A stretch of DNA of 64,000 bases from NCBI RefSeq assembly GCF_932526225.1, contig NC_064046.1, forward strand, positions 3,596,001 to 3,660,000, in the 5' to 3' direction. The position numbers and the translations under genes were made by a program. Positions 63,398 to 64,000 of the stretch are shown here, piece by piece. Source of the stretch: Nematostella vectensis (taxonomy: Eukaryota; Cnidaria; Anthozoa; Actiniaria; Edwardsiidae). Position 1 is the stretch's first letter. The number at the start of each line of letters is the position of its first letter. A model generated the notes under the pieces. That model saw nothing but the letters and a program-made list of their open reading frames with translations. It searched no databases and was not told the DNA's origin.

Positions 63398-64000
63398 GTA
63401 AGTATGTGACAACAATATAGTTTTATTAATGCCATCCATAATCGCTTTCCTGCTTTTTGAACTAGTAGTCTGGTATCTTTCGATTTCAGTTTACGTTTTC
63501 AAATGACAAATGATTCCTGAAAAATTCCCTAATAAAATAAAACAATTTTTTTCAGCCGTTTATTTTACAATTTGCCTTTTCAAACTCACCCAAAATATGA
63601 ATTGACATGTTACTACTAAAATCTCTTTTGCTGCTAACCCTTTTTACATTTTGCGTGTGCCTTTGTTTTACCCTGAATCAAAAGCTTCAAACATCAAGCC
63701 TCAGTACTTCACGTCATATCATGGTGCATGTGCTTAGGTGATTCGTTCTTTCTGAAATTATAGCTATTCTTAATACATCGCGACCCTTCGCCTTGACATT
63801 CTAACGGTGCTTTTGGTTAGTTCGTGGATGTCAATCATCCGCTTTAATAACAATCAAGGTAGACTTCATTTGTTTCGTGTATCGAAAGTTGTAGTCGACT
63901 TTACAGCTAGGGTCATAACTAAAATTGGAGGTATCAGTTTACCTAATTATTATGCAAAATGGCGGCCATATCCGAGGCGAGAGAACCACGCAGAAAACGT
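63398..64000. other. Right edge of window, presumed intron
   Basis: No further chitin-binding domain is seen. An acceptor-like TTTTTTTCAG near 63555 is followed by a frame that stops after about 15 codons. It does not resemble the family and is not called. Confidence 0.45.

Overview
The window is eukaryotic, intron-rich and AT-biased, with GT-AG introns, many small inverted-repeat DNA elements and several retroelement classes. An interferon regulatory factor (IRF), a DUSP22-type phosphatase and a peritrophin-type chitin-binding protein together point to an early-branching metazoan. A cnidarian, probably anthozoan (sea anemone or coral), is the best guess, but this is inference and no species is claimed.

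Region 1, about 1-37522: a tandem segmental duplication. Positions 1-1471 are the end of a unit lying mostly left of the window (unit 0). Unit 1 is 1472-17019 and unit 2 is 17020-37522; all end at the same breakpoint, after which the sequence is unique. Each full unit carries an IRF gene on the minus strand. In unit 2 the gene can be followed as eight exons with consistent splice phases (34844 down to 25878, 538 codons), with a five-tryptophan DNA-binding domain in exon 1 and an IRF-association domain in exons 7-8. In unit 1 a deletion of about 1.97 kb has removed the DNA-binding exon and a 31-bp duplication shifts the frame of exon 4; the other exons are open. Intron 3 of both copies is filled by a minisatellite whose ~97-bp unit copies the exon 3/intron 3 boundary, splice donor included (about 18 copies in unit 1, 6 in unit 2). 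A CR1/L2-like LINE fragment lies in units 0 and 1 but not in unit 2. A Ty3/gypsy element (20033-24571) lies only in unit 2, and unit 1 keeps its empty site.

Region 2, 37523-50600: unique sequence. It holds an eight-exon DUSP22-like phosphatase gene on the minus strand (47035 to 42060, 209 aa, N-myristoylation-type start) with a 1-kb GT-rich minisatellite in its last intron. About 1.1 kb away, on the other strand, is a predicted three-exon gene for an 84-aa protein I do not recognise. MITEs and a tRNA-derived SINE lie around them.

Region 3, 50624-60115: mobile-element-rich. A second gypsy-type element (50624-55103, minus) has identical 123-bp LTRs, a 5-bp target duplication and one uninterrupted Gag-Pol frame, so it looks very young. 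A GIY-YIG fragment of a Penelope-like element (about 57100-57855) and a Tc1/mariner-like transposon with ~400-bp inverted repeats (58956-60115) follow.

Region 4, 60116-64000: the start of a secreted chitin-binding (CBM14) protein gene on the plus strand (62075-63397), probably preceded by a 5' non-coding exon.

The most interesting feature is the IRF array: duplicated transcription-factor genes, one without its DNA-binding exon, with a minisatellite that multiplies a splice donor.
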